From contig CM049416.1 of NCBI GenBank assembly GCA_026929865.2, positions 4,949,501 to 5,013,500 of the forward strand: a stretch of DNA of 64,000 bases, in the 5' to 3' direction. Below the pieces are notes generated by a model. That model was given only the letters and a program-made list of their open reading frames with translations, made no database searches and was not told where the DNA came from. This stretch comes from Hyperoplus lanceolatus (lineage: Eukaryota; Chordata; Actinopteri; Uranoscopiformes; Ammodytidae). The translations under genes were made by a program, and so were the position numbers. Below are positions 46,629-58,064 of the stretch, piece after piece (the first letter of the stretch is position 1; each line of letters opens with the position of its first letter).

Positions 46629-47474
46629 TTACGTCCTGCGACGTTTCATCGACAAAGCGCAGACGCATGACGTGTCTATGCGTATCCACCTCCAGCCCAC
46701 TGAATTGCGAACCTTCGTCAGCGCTCGAACGTAAGTCTGTGTTGTCTTGCACTGCGAGTTATATTTCTTGTCATCTATGCCCCTGCAGCCTCCCTTATAG
46801 GGCCTTGGGGTCCGACAGCTTGTCTCGTAAAAGTACTGTTTAATTTCCTGCGTGACGCTGGTTTTAATTTTGGCCATAACAGTGACATGGTCCCCTTGTG
46901 AGTCCACTGCATGGGTTCTGTTCGTCACCCACTTACTCTCGCTGTCGCACACGGAATATTCCCCGCGGTAGCTCCTGTGCTCGGCGTATCGCTTCTTTCG
47001 CGTCTTGTTTCCTGCCGCCCCTCCGTCCACAAAATCGTCCGCGAGATACAACGGCGGTGGCTGCAGGGGCGGCCGGTCGCTCAGCAGCACCCGAGGTGAG
47101 TTGTATCGCTTTTGCTGCCTGAGAAGGTCCGAGTTCAACAGCATCACCTGCTGATCCACCACACCATCGCTGCTCCCGACGCTGCGACCCCCAGTCGCCC
47201 ACTGCTCCGCTTCGCCCTGCTCCTCCAAAGCAAAGTTTTCACTGAGGAGAGGAGGCGGTGTGTCCCGGGGCTCAGTGTCCCTGCTCCTCCCCTGCTGGCT
47301 CTGGTTACCTCTGCTCTTCCCCCTGGTCAGGTCAGCCTGAAGCAGCTGGATTATGAGGGAGTTTAAAGGGTCTTGACTAGGCTGCTGCTGTTGACCCTGG
47401 TGACTGCTGCCCATGTTGGTCGCCTGGATACCATAGAGGTACACGAGGACCATCACATACAGCAGAATGGACAT
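46629..47474 (-). CDS. ntf3: Neurotrophin-3 preproprotein
   Basis: Secreted neurotrophin; in vertebrates the NT-3 dimer signals mainly through TrkC and also p75. The 281-aa frame starts MSILLYVMVLVYLYGIQA, a hydrophobic signal peptide (1-18). The pro-domain has the NT-3-specific NSLIIQLLQAD (38-48) and RYNSPRVLLSD (123-133) blocks, a Gln-rich insert (about 26-32) and sequons at N57 and N156. RKKR (159-162) is the furin site. The mature hormone (163-281, 119 aa as in human) starts YAEHRSYRGEYSVCDSES and has six knot cysteines (mature 14, 58, 68, 80, 108, 110) and the GWRWIRIDTSCVCAL signature. I chose the ATG at 47474 because it matches the mammalian short form; the frame stays open upstream through ILQVNLV to the splice acceptor. 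Oddities: the near-invariant HW of neurotrophins (around NGF Trp76) is KY here, and a sequon NRT lies at mature 23. The gene is ntf3, though a teleost paralogue is possible. Confidence 0.95.
   Translation of the reverse strand: MSILLYVMVLVYLYGIQATNMGSSHQGQQQQPSQDPLNSLIIQLLQADLTRGKSRGNQSQQGRSRDTEPRDTPPPLLSENFALEEQGEAEQWATGGRSVGSSDGVVDQQVMLLNSDLLRQQKRYNSPRVLLSDRPPLQPPPLYLADDFVDGGAAGNKTRKKRYAEHRSYRGEYSVCDSESKWVTNRTHAVDSQGDHVTVMAKIKTSVTQEIKQYFYETSCRTPRPYKGGCRGIDDKKYNSQCKTTQTYVRALTKVRNSVGWRWIRIDTSCVCALSMKRRRT
46632..46988 (-). other. ntf3: Mature NT-3 peptide region
   Basis: 119 codons after RKKR. Cystine-knot growth-factor domain. Relative to human NT-3 it has one extra residue in the loop before the second cysteine and one fewer in the loop before GWRW. 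Confidence 0.9.
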
Positions 47475-47497
47475 CACTAGATTCACCTGTAAGATCT
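47475..47497 (-). promoter_or_regulatory. ntf3: ntf3 coding-exon splice acceptor and 5' in-frame codons
   Basis: CTCTCTGTCTTTGCAG ends at 47496 and is followed by ATC TTA CAG GTG AAT CTA GTG ATG. The encoded ILQVNLVM parallels the ILQVN.VM segment at the same border in mammalian NT-3, where an alternative upstream exon supplies an earlier start. The upstream exon itself was not found in this window. Confidence 0.75.
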
Positions 47498-47879
47498 GCA
47501 AAGACAGAGAGAAACTTTTAAGTGACATGCCAAACTTCTGGTTTTCCCCCTTACACAAATAAAAACTGATTTTCTATCTTGTTGTTCCCCCACATAGGAG
47601 GTTTTTAAACTGTGAGGTGCACATCCTTGGGAGCACGGGAGAGTTGAAGGGGGGAGGGAGAAAACATGTGCAAGGATACAGCATGATCTGAAAAGTACAG
47701 ATTTTGTTATGGTGTCCTAAAAAATAAAAAAGTAACTAACTAACTAATTGTAGTTTGGATTGGTTAATATTACGGTACATCACATAACACCTACTTTTTC
47801 ATGGTTTTTACAACATTAATATGGGTATGATTAGAGACTCCAAGAAAAAAACTAGTCTCTTTTTTCCCACCTCCACCTT

Positions 47880-48185
47880 TCTGAAAACCTGTCAGATTTA
47901 TCTCCCTTGTGAACCAAACTAACTTAGCACTACCTCCACCTGTGAATAGCACACCCCAAGATACCCCCAGATCTAACTGGCAGTTAGATTCACGGCCAAT
48001 CAGAGCAGACAGGGCTTTTTGGAAGGCGCTGTAACAAAGCGTTTCAGACAAAGGCTGAATAGAGAAGATTTAGAAATGGCACTGTGAGAAATATGAAGGG
48101 TTTTTTGTGAACTACACCGTGAAAACAGTTTCTAAATTACAATTTTGAACCTGAAAATGGGCGTAATATGGGACCTACAGCCCCG
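47880..48185 (-). repeat. Interspersed repeat family R2, copy 2
   Basis: Inverse homologue of 11993-12240. On the minus strand GTTAGATCTGGGGGTATCTT corresponds to GTTAGATTTAGGGGTATCTG at 12168, and ATATTTCTCACAGTGCCATT is shared. The end AATGGGCGTAATATGGGACC is a common fish MITE motif. Confidence 0.5.
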
Positions 48186-48790
48186 GTCTGCTGCAGATTG
48201 CAATCCTAACTCAGTCTGAACCTGAACAAACTAACATGATACATACAGGTTCAGTGTCACTTACATTGCCTGAGGATATTATGAAATTCAACCTTTCCGG
48301 ACTAGCAAATGGCCATAAATCTACTTATAAATATAATATAAATTATAGAAAATGATTCTCCATACACCTTAACTCCCTTGCTAGGGATTGTTTAGTTTTC
48401 TCAGGGAATAAAGTTGTGAATGTCTTTGAGGCTTTGTGGGAACTTTTGGCTTAAACTCTGTTACCGCAATGTAACAAATACCAGCAGCATGTGTCTTGGT
48501 ACGTACACAGTTATGGAAACTAACGTGCTGCTACGTGTGCAACGTGACTATTTGGAGGAATACATGTAAATGCCTCGCACGAGTATTTAAAACCTGTCAC
48601 ACTTTGTTGTGTGGACATAAGGGGACTTTGAAGTAATGACTCTACTGAAGAGAGACAACTATCACGGCAAAAACACAACCACTTGCACTAATTCTAGAGT
48701 AAAATGTGGTTGCAGTTTATTTGGTGGAGAGGCAGTTTTGTGATGGGCAGGTTGCCAGTTTGAATCCTTGGACCAGCAGGATGATGTAAC

Positions 48791-49831
48791 TAGGGATGAG
48801 CCCGAATCCGAATATGTATTCGGATAAGCACGGATAATGAGTTTGATACGGATACGGATAATTCCCGAATAGTCCCGTTATTATTTGGGGATTTAATTTT
48901 TTATATATTATACGCTTAATTGACGTTCCGCCTCAATGACACAACAGGTAGAATGACACTAACAGCTGTTCTGCGGTGGACATGAGAGGACCGGGCGCGT
49001 CCCGTGACCCGCGGTCTCTCTCTTTTTACACACTGATAAACGCAGCGCGTTCAGCCCTAACCCTTGAATGGAGGGTTCTACCAGTCGCATTCACTGCGGT
49101 TTTTATCTGTGCTTCCTCATAAACCGCTGCCGTGGCGGAGAAGAGATGAACCGATGGAATATGCTGCACCCCGAGTCACCATCAGCCCTTCCCCGATGTA
49201 TTTACATTCACTAGGCCTACTGCTTAAACTCTTTCAAACATCACAACGTTTCCATCAAACTGATGCAGGACCTGTACTTTTTCCGCTGTCAATCAGTGTG
49301 TAGACGCCTAGGCTTACTTCAGGACCCATACAATAAAATCGGAAACTGCAAACTTGACACATTAAAATCACATATGGCTTTGTGGAAAGGCTAAGATATT
49401 ATTTATGGTTTATGAGATTGGCACACACGTTGATACAGATTGTTCCTAAATCTTAGTTTAGTAAAACAAATGTAAAAAAAGAGGGAGAGATAGAGAAAAA
49501 AAAATCATGAAATACAGCTGTAGCCTACATGTTTTTTCCAGTTTCAGATTGTCCAATTTCCCCCAGTTAGGCCTAAAGGGGATCTTAGTTTAGTTAAAAG
49601 TAAAACGCTGGCCCTCATTTACTAACAAGGAGTAGCCTATGCACAGATTTGGGCTGTTATTTATCAATATTTTCGTTTCCTGAATTTCTTTGTATTCTGA
49701 GAACAAATTTAGAACTTCCTCAGATGGCTTAAATAAAATGAATGCTCCACTGTGTTATGCGACACAACGTTTAAAGTTTATCAACTCCGCAAGTAATAAC
49801 GTTTCCACTCACTTATTAGTAAATGAGGGAC

Positions 49832-49866
<35 letters not shown>

Positions 49867-50118
49867 GAGATGAAAAGGTAGAAATATATCTGACTTTTTG
49901 ACTTATACCTCAATATTAAATAAATGTGATGCTTTGAAGGGACAACAATTGCATTGACAATGAATATTGGTTTAGAAAAATCAATTTAGGTGTGACTTCC
50001 TTTAGGCTAATGTAAAAGAGACTTCCGTTATACGCCACGCCACTTCTTGTTGTGTATCCGGATACAGATACAGATACTTTTGTTGGTTGAACAGATACAG
50101 ATAATGACGTCCCCGCAC
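48791..50118. mobile_element. hAT-like element, right end unclear
   Basis: TAGGGATGAGCCCGAATCCG at 48791 is nearly the same terminus as the hAT at 22204. GGATACGGATA-type words on the left (48847-48862) are mirrored by ATCCGGATACAGATACAGAT on the right (50057). The right terminus and the partner of the flank GATGTAAC could not be found. It contains an (AG)n tract at about 49836-49862. Confidence 0.45.
49836..49862. repeat. (AG)n microsatellite
   Basis: Short GAGA tract. Confidence 0.85.
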
Positions 50119-51870
50119 AAATCTCTAAGAAGACAGTTTTCACACTTCATGACTCTTGTCTTGTTTCCTTGATGTGTTCTTTCCAAAACGATCAGAGACA
50201 CTTCCACTGTATTGGTTTTGGAAATGTTCGTCAAAGATGTCATCACATCGCCGCAGCTGCTGTGCCATGGCTTTGTGCCTCCAGCTGAATTCAAAAATGT
50301 TATTGAACAAGGCCCCAACTGAAGCATCCATTGTTACTGCATTATTTTGGCTCAGTTTATATTGTGAGCTTCTGAGCTTTTAATAGGGACTTAGGTCTTA
50401 AATTGCATGCTGCATCCAATCATCTGCTGAAGCCTAAATGGTTTTCATTCCATATCCCTTTCCGAACTTTAAAAAAAACACTTTTGTGATCAGGGAGATC
50501 TGCAAATCACATGTCAGAGAGCATATTTGTAATTCTTTTGTAGGTTTGTTCATGTGCACAGAGCAGATGTTTCAGAGCCACATGCTCATTCCTAATCAGC
50601 GTGGGTCAGGATATGCTGGTGGTGTAAGCTTCAGAGACGTGTTATCACCACTTAATAGAGGGCTCGTTTATAAAGGTTCACACATTATTACACACACTTA
50701 TACTGTTGGCCCTCAAACAGTTTCACTCATGGGAAACATGTTTGGAAGGAACTGTTTTTGCATTGATTCCCTTTGCCCACCTTTTCATAATCAGTCTGGA
50801 GATGTACCCCATCTTTAATGGTTGAGATTTCAGTCGCTTAGCAGCAGTGGAAACAAACTGTAAACACTGACATAATCCCTTTTATAGCTGACATGGCAAA
50901 CCTGATTGAGAATCACAATATAATTTCATTTGGTGTTGTGTTTCTGGCCATGTAACAAATATAAGTCAGATATACATGCTCTGTTTAGGGCCCTTTAACT
51001 GTTAAAGGTTCCACCATCTAGCCACTAACTGTGTCTGTCTTCTGATTGTTGCAGAGCAGGTAGTGTATAGCAGGTATAGTTGCACTCCTCCAATCAAAAT
51101 GTCTTCCAATCCCAGTTTGATTTGACCTAATAAAACAAACTCAACCTAGTCCCTTTAGTCAGAAAACAAAATTAGGTATCAGCATTCCTGTCTGAGCCAT
51201 CCAGTCTAATTATAGTACTTAAACAGATGTTGATGTGTATTTTATGTTTCGGAGAAAACGTTTTTATGTTGCAATCCAATACACGCACCTTCCCTAAAGG
51301 TTCAAATGTCTTTGAAAAAGAGGATGAGAAAACAGATGGCTAAAAATGAAAATACATAACTCGTTCCAATCAGAAGACGTTATGGCTGGATAATACAGCT
51401 GTTAAGGGGGGGGCATCTGTTTGGCAGCAATTTTGCCTTAAAATCAATGGCTCAGAAAACACATGTGCACACATGGCTTTGTTTTCGCTGAATCATAGCA
51501 GCCCATTTTCTCTGCCCAAAAGGAAGTATCAATGTAATTTTGTAAATCCTGCACAAAGAACCTCAGCGACATATTATAATCATACAACCCTAAAACTACA
51601 GTACTTTGAGTCTCCAATGTGAAACAACAGCTTATTCCCTGAGTCACCATGCAGTGGAACGAAATGAAATGTCAAAATCTTGGCTTTCTGATGATGTGAC
51701 ACTGGCAACTTATTGTGAAACTGACACAAGCTTTAACTTGTCGCATCCATTCTTTGCCTCTGCCTTGGCGATAAGATCCAAACGTATGAGGCGCCTGGTC
51801 CCTGTTAACTACATCTAGTCAGACAAATGTATTGTCACCCCCTGCTGCCAAAATCACAGCCATAAATAGC
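50119..51870. other. Non-coding stretch, nothing recognised
   Basis: Overlapping ORFs on both strands around 50028-50383 and a 126-codon frame at 50438-50818 show no recognisable family or splice pattern. Confidence 0.4.
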
Positions 51871-51878
51871 TCTTATTA

Positions 51879-53872
51879 AGTACGGGCTCGGCTCTCAGTT
51901 TACTGAGAGCCCGTAATTATTACTCTCCACCATACTTCTTCTTCTGACTTCTTCTTCTGACTTCTTATTCTTCCCCACATTTTCTAGCTGCTTCTCCTCC
52001 CACACCGTTACACGCAGACATGCAAAAATTTCACACAACATGCGCCCCTACCCCCCGGGGTGTGCTATTACACAGTTTTTTGAATTTCCGCTAGGGGGCG
52101 CTGTTATGATGTCCCGACTGAAAGAACTTTGAGAGGCCACGCCCCGCACACCGTAACTCCGATTGACTTGAAATTTCTCACACTGGTGTATGTTAGGGTG
52201 CTCTACAAAAAAGCCTCTGGGACCATAAAAAATCTTCTGGGAATATTTCCCGCTGATTAGCATAAACTGAAAAACAGCGTGTTATCCACAACTTTCTGAA
52301 ATTTGACTGTATCGACACCAAATTTCTCGTGAAGCCCCGGGGGACTACAATAAACATACCCGTAAAAGATTAGTAGGACAACTTGAAAAACATGGCCGCC
52401 ATTGACCAAATAGTTTACGCAGGGGCGGGGCTTAATAACACGTTGGCCATAACTCCTTAACCATAGGTCCTATCATCATCAAACTTGCTGGGTATGTGCA
52501 GAAGTCATGTGGTAGCATGTCCCTCAAAGCTTATCGCGATTAACCCATAGGGGGCGCCACAGGGGCGGGGCCTATCCACAAATTGGCCATAACTCCTTAA
52601 CCATAGGTCCTATCATCATCAAACTTGCTGGGTATGTGCAAAAGTCATGTGGTAGCATGTCCCTCGAAGCTTATCGTGATTAACCCATAGGGGGCGCCAT
52701 AGGGACGGGGCCTATCCACAAATTGGCCATAACTCCTTAACCATAGGTCCTATCATCATCAAACTTGCTGGGTATGTGCAGAAGTCATGTGGTAGCATGT
52801 CCCTCGAAGCTTATCGTGATTAACCCATAGGGGGCGCCACAGGGGCGGGGCCTATCCACAAATTGGCCATAACTCGTTAACCATAGGTCCTATCATCATC
52901 AAACTTGCTGGGTATGTGCAGAAGTCATGTGGTAGCATGTCCCTCTAAGCTCATCGCGATTAACCCATAGGGGGCGCCACAGGGGCGGGGCCTATCCACA
53001 AATTGGCCATAACTCCTTAACCATAGGTCCTATCATCATCAAACTTGCTGGGTATGTACAGAAGTCATGTGGTAGCATGTCCCTCGAAACTTATCGCGAT
53101 TAACCCATAGGGGGCGCCACAAAAGTCACCCGACTCTGATTGACTTGAAATTGATTACACATGTACAGCTCATGGTGCTCTACAATTTAGCCTCTCGGAA
53201 TTTTTTTTAAATTTCCGCTAGGGGGCGCTGTTATTAAGCCCCGACTGAAGACAGTTTGAGAGGCCACGCCCCGCACACCGTAAGTCTGATTGACTTGAAA
53301 TTTCTCACACAGGTGTCTTTTAGGGTGCTCTACAAAATAGCCTCTTGGACCATAAGAGTCAACCTGGAAATACTTTCGGCTAATTAGCATAAACTGAAAA
53401 ACAGGGTTTTATCCACAACTTTTTAAAGTTTTACTCTATCAACACCAAATGTCTCACGCAATCCCGGGGGACTATGCCGCACGTCTCCGAAAAATATTAG
53501 TAGGATAGCTTGGAAAACATGGCCGCCATTGACTAAAACGTTTACGCAGGGGCGGGGCTTAATTACACATTGGCCATAACTCATTGACCGTAGGTCCTAT
53601 CATCATGAAACTTGCAGGATATGTGCAGAAGACATGTGGTAGCGTGGCCCTCTAAGCTTGTCGAGGTTAACCCATAGGGGGCGCCACAAATGCGAAAAAC
53701 GTAATTCACCGATGCAATGTTTGCCAGGCCACGCCCCTTTCCCCCTGACTCCGACTGACTTATCATTTGTCAGACATGTACAGCTCGTGTTGCTCTACGG
53801 TTAAGCCTCTCGGACCACAGGGGTCAGCCGTGATTTTTTTTCTTCGCCGATTTGCACGGGTGGCCCGTACTT
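51879..53872. mobile_element. Unclassified 2-kb repeat element with AGTACGGGC ends
   Basis: AGTACGGGC at the left and GCCCGTACT at the right bound a 2-kb block rich in GGGGGCGCCAC and GGCCACGCCCC words. A palindrome CTCTCAGTTTACTGAGAG lies at 51890. Two copies of a 340-bp module (TTTCCGCTAGGGGGCGCTGT) start 1127 bp apart (52084, 53211). Each is followed by 140-bp units: five after the first, one after the second. Related minus-strand frames (52048-52263, 53187-53390) are about 70% alike but lack any recognised family. The superfamily is not known to me. Confidence 0.55.
52421..53120 (+). repeat. Tandem array, five 140-bp units
   Basis: Units end at GGGGGCGCCAC/T at 52560, 52700, 52840, 52980 and 53120, exactly 140 bp apart with no indels. 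Each carries TTGGCCATAACTC, CCATAGGTCCTATCATCATC and CATGTGGTAGCATGTCCCTC. Units differ by a few substitutions. A sixth, diverged unit lies at about 53548-53687. Confidence 0.95.
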
Positions 53873-53899
53873 TCAAAATCTCCGCGGGATTTCTAGTTA

Positions 53900-55630
53900 T
53901 AGTTTATGATTTAGACATTATAGCTGGCGGAGACCAGTGAAGCGCAGTGAGTGAGCCACAACTCTTTCAGTGGGCAGGGTTATAATTAGACTGTGTGTTT
54001 GTGTGTGTGTGCGTTTCCCTGTGTTGCCATTCTTATTGTAGTAACAAACTTGTGCACAAGGACAGCATTATGCGGAAACACCTCCACACTGAGGACACTA
54101 CAAGTTATTTTAGGACTAGGACTTGATTTTAGGGTTAGGCTTTATATTAGGTGTTGGGTAGGATTTAAGTTTAAGGAATACATGTAGACATTTAAAGTCA
54201 TAGTGTAGGTGTGAGGGAGAGAGAAAGGAAGAAAGAACCAGACTAGCAGATGGTAATGCTCTCGAAAGATAAACTGCAATTAAATATTTTCATGCACAGA
54301 CAATTGGAATATTATAAGTCCACCTGTTTCAAAATCTATTCAGACTCCGTACTATGTTCTTTTTGAATGAGTTACTACGCCAGAGCTGAATGTATAACAC
54401 ACTTAGACAGTTTGAATCTTTCCCTGGCTGCCTTTAGTTATTTCTCTTCTTTTCAATGAGACTCAGTGCCTCTTTTTTTTGGTTTTGTCGAATCGAGTAG
54501 TACCAAGTCTTATCCGCAAATAGTCTGGGTAAACGTAGACGGATGGCAATCAAATTTGTCACCTGGCTAACAGGAGTGTATTTATAAAAATGCTAATGAA
54601 AGTGTGTGTAATAACATCTGAAATGTTGAGAGGTCAAGCATATTGGGCCTCATTCTTTACAAAGTACATCCATCAACTTTCATTCGTTTAAACAAGTGCA
54701 ACGCCATGAATGCCTTTGAGAACAGGTATAAACACTTTAGACATGTCCGAACAACCCAACATATGAGTTGCAGTATGTAAGAAGAGCAGTAGTTTCTCTA
54801 GCTCAGTCCAGAGCAAGTTCAAGATCTCGGGGTATGGTTCCATTTGTCAATCAACCCGAAGAACAACATGTTATCCTTCTGGCTGCAGCACTTGTGGACA
54901 TGTTTCTCCCACCGAAACAAACTGAGGTGTTGGTTACCACAAGGAGCAAATACACAGTCTACAGACTATAAGTTACCAAAGAAGCAGGTTTGGGCAAGAA
55001 GAAACATCTGATGCCTCAGGGAGTCTGAGGATTCCTCACATTCATCCACAGGTCATCAGAGATTCGATGACGCTGTCTTATGGACAGGATATTCGTAATT
55101 GGTTCTCATTCCCAGCCTGTTGTTTGAGGGTGAGGTTTCTGTCGGCCTCTTTTTTGTGTGCGGACACTTTTGTAAAAGTGACTTCTCCCCTCTAGAAGGA
55201 AGACATTTGTCACAGCAGTAGGCATGTTTACAAGGAATCCACGGTTCGCCTCTGAGCCTTATGCTTCACACTTTAATGGATAATTGCTCAACAGTAATGC
55301 ATTTTTCATGTAATATTCAGATAGTACTGCAGCCTGAAATTAGTTCAAAGAAGTGGGTGAAACTGGAATGCAGAGTTGTTGGGACTTTCAAACCCTGAGC
55401 TGCCCTTTGTGAATCCCGTTCATTTAAGATAAATATCGACCAAATTATTTCTGGGATCTGTTTCAGTTCTCCAAAAAAACTGCCAAAATTATAAATGTAA
55501 CAGATAAAACAAGATTAGGAACATTATTTTAAATAGGCCCTTTGTTTCCCCCAGCAGTTGTGTTCCATTCATGATCAAAAAAGCGTTTTCAAAAAAAAAA
55601 AATCCACTTTTTCATTAGCAAATGTTAGCA
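53900..55630. other. Non-coding stretch, nothing recognised
   Basis: Short GT tract at 53993-54012. The frame at 54768-54971 has no recognised similarity. Confidence 0.4.
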
Positions 55631-55637
55631 TGCTTAC

Positions 55638-55978
55638 TAGGGCTGGCTATTGGCAAGGACTTCATGATACGATTTGCATCACAATATATGGGTTAACGAT
55701 ATGATACATCACAATACAATGCGGTACGATGCATATTGCAATGTTTGGCTGCTCAGTCGGCCATGCTTCTTACAGCTTTGATTCTGCCACAACAACCCAA
55801 ATGGCACCGGGCAATTCAAGGCAACTAACTGTTCTGCAACATCTTCAGGAGCAGAGGTTGTAGTTCACAAATGGTTTAAAATGCGATTTTTCTATCTTTT
55901 CTAATGTCGCTTTTTGGTGTTGGAAAATGTAACATAAATCACGATATATTGCCGAATCGACTTTTTAGCACAGCCCTA
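55638..55978. mobile_element. hAT-like MITE, 341 bp
   Basis: The ends are TAGGGCTGGCTATTGGC and (inverse) TAGGGCTGTGCTAAAAAGTC. Flanks ATGCTTAC and TTGCTAAC agree at 6 of 8 positions, as for an old 8-bp duplication. ATCACAATA and GATATATTG words lie subterminally. Confidence 0.6.
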
Positions 55979-57128
55979 TTGCTAACGCCCTAAACAAAGA
56001 TGAGAGCCTTTATTGATGTACATAATAAACATTGTCCCAAAAGCAAAATATGATGTTTAATGTTCAGTACTGGTTCATTTTCCATTACGAGTCAACCCCT
56101 CAAAAATATTTATATGACAACATTTAAAACACATTTCAATCTCACATATATGCTGTGATAGCTTCAACTCAACCAAACTCAAGTTTACTGAAGTGAAGTT
56201 TAATTTAAGTGAGTATGACAGACAAAACATGGACATAGTGGAATAAAGACAACCTAGTGTCGACAAGTACAAGGAATCATCTTGCTCATCCCCTCATTTT
56301 CAATCCAGAGTTCATGGCCATAGATGAGGGTATTAATGTAAATTGGCAGTTAAATCAAGCGTTTAGCCCAAAGACTCAGCTTTTTTCTCAATACAATAGT
56401 CCGGAGAGGCTGTATCACTGCAGCAATCCACTTTACCCTCATTTAGACATTTGAACTCCTCAACTTGGAGAATCAACTTGCCCTCGTGTTTGGAGCTGCT
56501 GACCATCATCACAGCCACATTACATAATCAAAATTAAGCAATGAGGCAAACCCCACGCCTTTTCATGTTCTTAACTTGTGTTAAAATGTTAAATTAGCCA
56601 CCACTTGACTAAGGGTGAAGTGTTTCATCAACCATCGATTCACTGCCAATCTAAGGACAGGTCAGGGTTTGATGAGACATTTCAACCCCAACTCAATAAG
56701 ATCATTTGGATATTGTATTACCTCAGGCATTGGTGAGGGACAGAGAAGAAGAGGGACTAGTTGTTTGGACAAAAGAGGGAGTGAAGAAAGGTGTGATGCA
56801 AAGGACTACAGGAGAGGAAAAAAAGGGAGAGGTTTGAGTGGTTCATGATGATGGGGATTAACATTAACTGTCATGTAACTTGCATTGTAAAGTCGAGTTG
56901 GAAGGCTACTCGCGATTGAGCATGTGATCAATTTTAAGTTTTCATTTGTATAAAACAATTATTCGTGAGGGGCACAGGAGGAGTTTTGTGGATCACAGGT
57001 GTGTCTTACATCAGGTTTGTATTTTTGCACACATTCACCTGTAACTACACCACTCTGTAGTGTACAATTACAAATGACTGTGCTTATAAAATGCACGTTT
57101 ATTTGCTTTTCCTTTTCCAAGCTGAACC
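55979..57128. other. Non-coding stretch, nothing recognised
   Basis: The frames at 56075 (minus), 56257 and 56615 (plus) are not recognised and lack splice context. Confidence 0.4.
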
Positions 57129-57130
57129 TA

Positions 57131-57993
57131 CACTCACTGGCCACTTTATTAGGTACAACTGTTCAATGGCATATAGAAACAAAAAGCATATCAGCCAATC
57201 ACATGGCAGCAATTTAATGCATTTAGGCATTTAGATGTGGTCAAGACAATGTACTGAAGTCAAACCGAGGATCAGAATGGGGAAGAAAGAGGGTTTAGGT
57301 GACTTTGAACATGGCATGGTGGATGGTGCACGGCAGGATAGTTCCATACTTTCATGTTGTTTACGCCAAATTCTGAACCTGCCATCTGAATGTTGCAACT
57401 GAAATCGAGACTCATCAGACCAGGCATGATTTTCCAATCTTCTATTGTCCAATATTGGTGATCCTATGAGAATTGTAGCCTCATTTTCCTGTTCTTAGCT
57501 GACAGGAGTGGCTTCTGTTGCTGTAGCCCATCTGCTTCAAGGTTGGTCGTGTTTTGCGTTCAGAGATGGTATTCTGCATACCCTGGTTGTAATGAGTGGT
57601 TATTTTAGTTACTGTTGCCTTTCCTTTATCTCAAACCAGTATCCCCATCCTCCACTGACCTCTGACTTCAACAAGGCATTTGACGTCCACACAAATGTGG
57701 CTCACTGGGTATTTTTTATTTTCGAACCATTCTCTGTAAACTCTAGAGATGGTTGTGCGTGAAAATCCCAGTAGATCAGCAGTTTCTGAAATACTCAGAC
57801 CAGCCCTTCTGGCACCCTCAACATTGCCATGTTCAAAGTCACTAAAACCCCCTTTCTTCCCCATTCTGTTGCTCGGTTTTAACCTCAATAAGTTGTCCTG
57901 TCCAGGTCTAGTTGCTGCCATGTGATTGGCTGATTAGTTATATGTGTTAACAAGAAAATGAACTGCTGTACCTAATAAAGTAGCCGGTGAGTG
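57131..57993 (-). mobile_element. Tc1-like transposon, internally deleted
   Basis: The ends are CACTCACTGGCCACTTTATT and (inverse) CACTCACCGGCTACTTTATT, each continuing AGGTAC, with TA on both sides (57129-57130, 57994-57995). At 863 bp it is about half the usual length of an intact Tc1 element. Broken transposase pieces lie inside on the minus strand. Confidence 0.8.
57231..57921 (-). pseudogene. Tc1-like transposase pseudogene
   Basis: The 5' part (57921-57631) reads GFSDFEHGNVEGARRAGLSI, then SETADLLGFSRTTISRVYRE, a helix-turn-helix DNA-binding region. The 3' part (57452 downward) reads NHAWSDESRFQLQHSDGRFR then IWRKQHESM, the segment with the second catalytic Asp of the DDE domain. They are in different frames with stops between, and the rest of the catalytic domain is missing. 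Confidence 0.75.
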
Positions 57994-58064
57994 TAAGTAT
58001 AATTGTCAATCAAATGATAATCCACCTAGTATCTTTATATTTGCTGTACAGACATTGGAGTGGT

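Noticed and set aside
46898..47366. Plus-strand and alternative-frame ORFs over ntf3
   Set aside because: Shadow frames of the G+C-rich ntf3 coding exon.
52421..53120. CRISPR-like array
   Set aside because: Units are 140-bp direct tandem repeats without short repeat/unique spacer structure, in a eukaryotic transposon.
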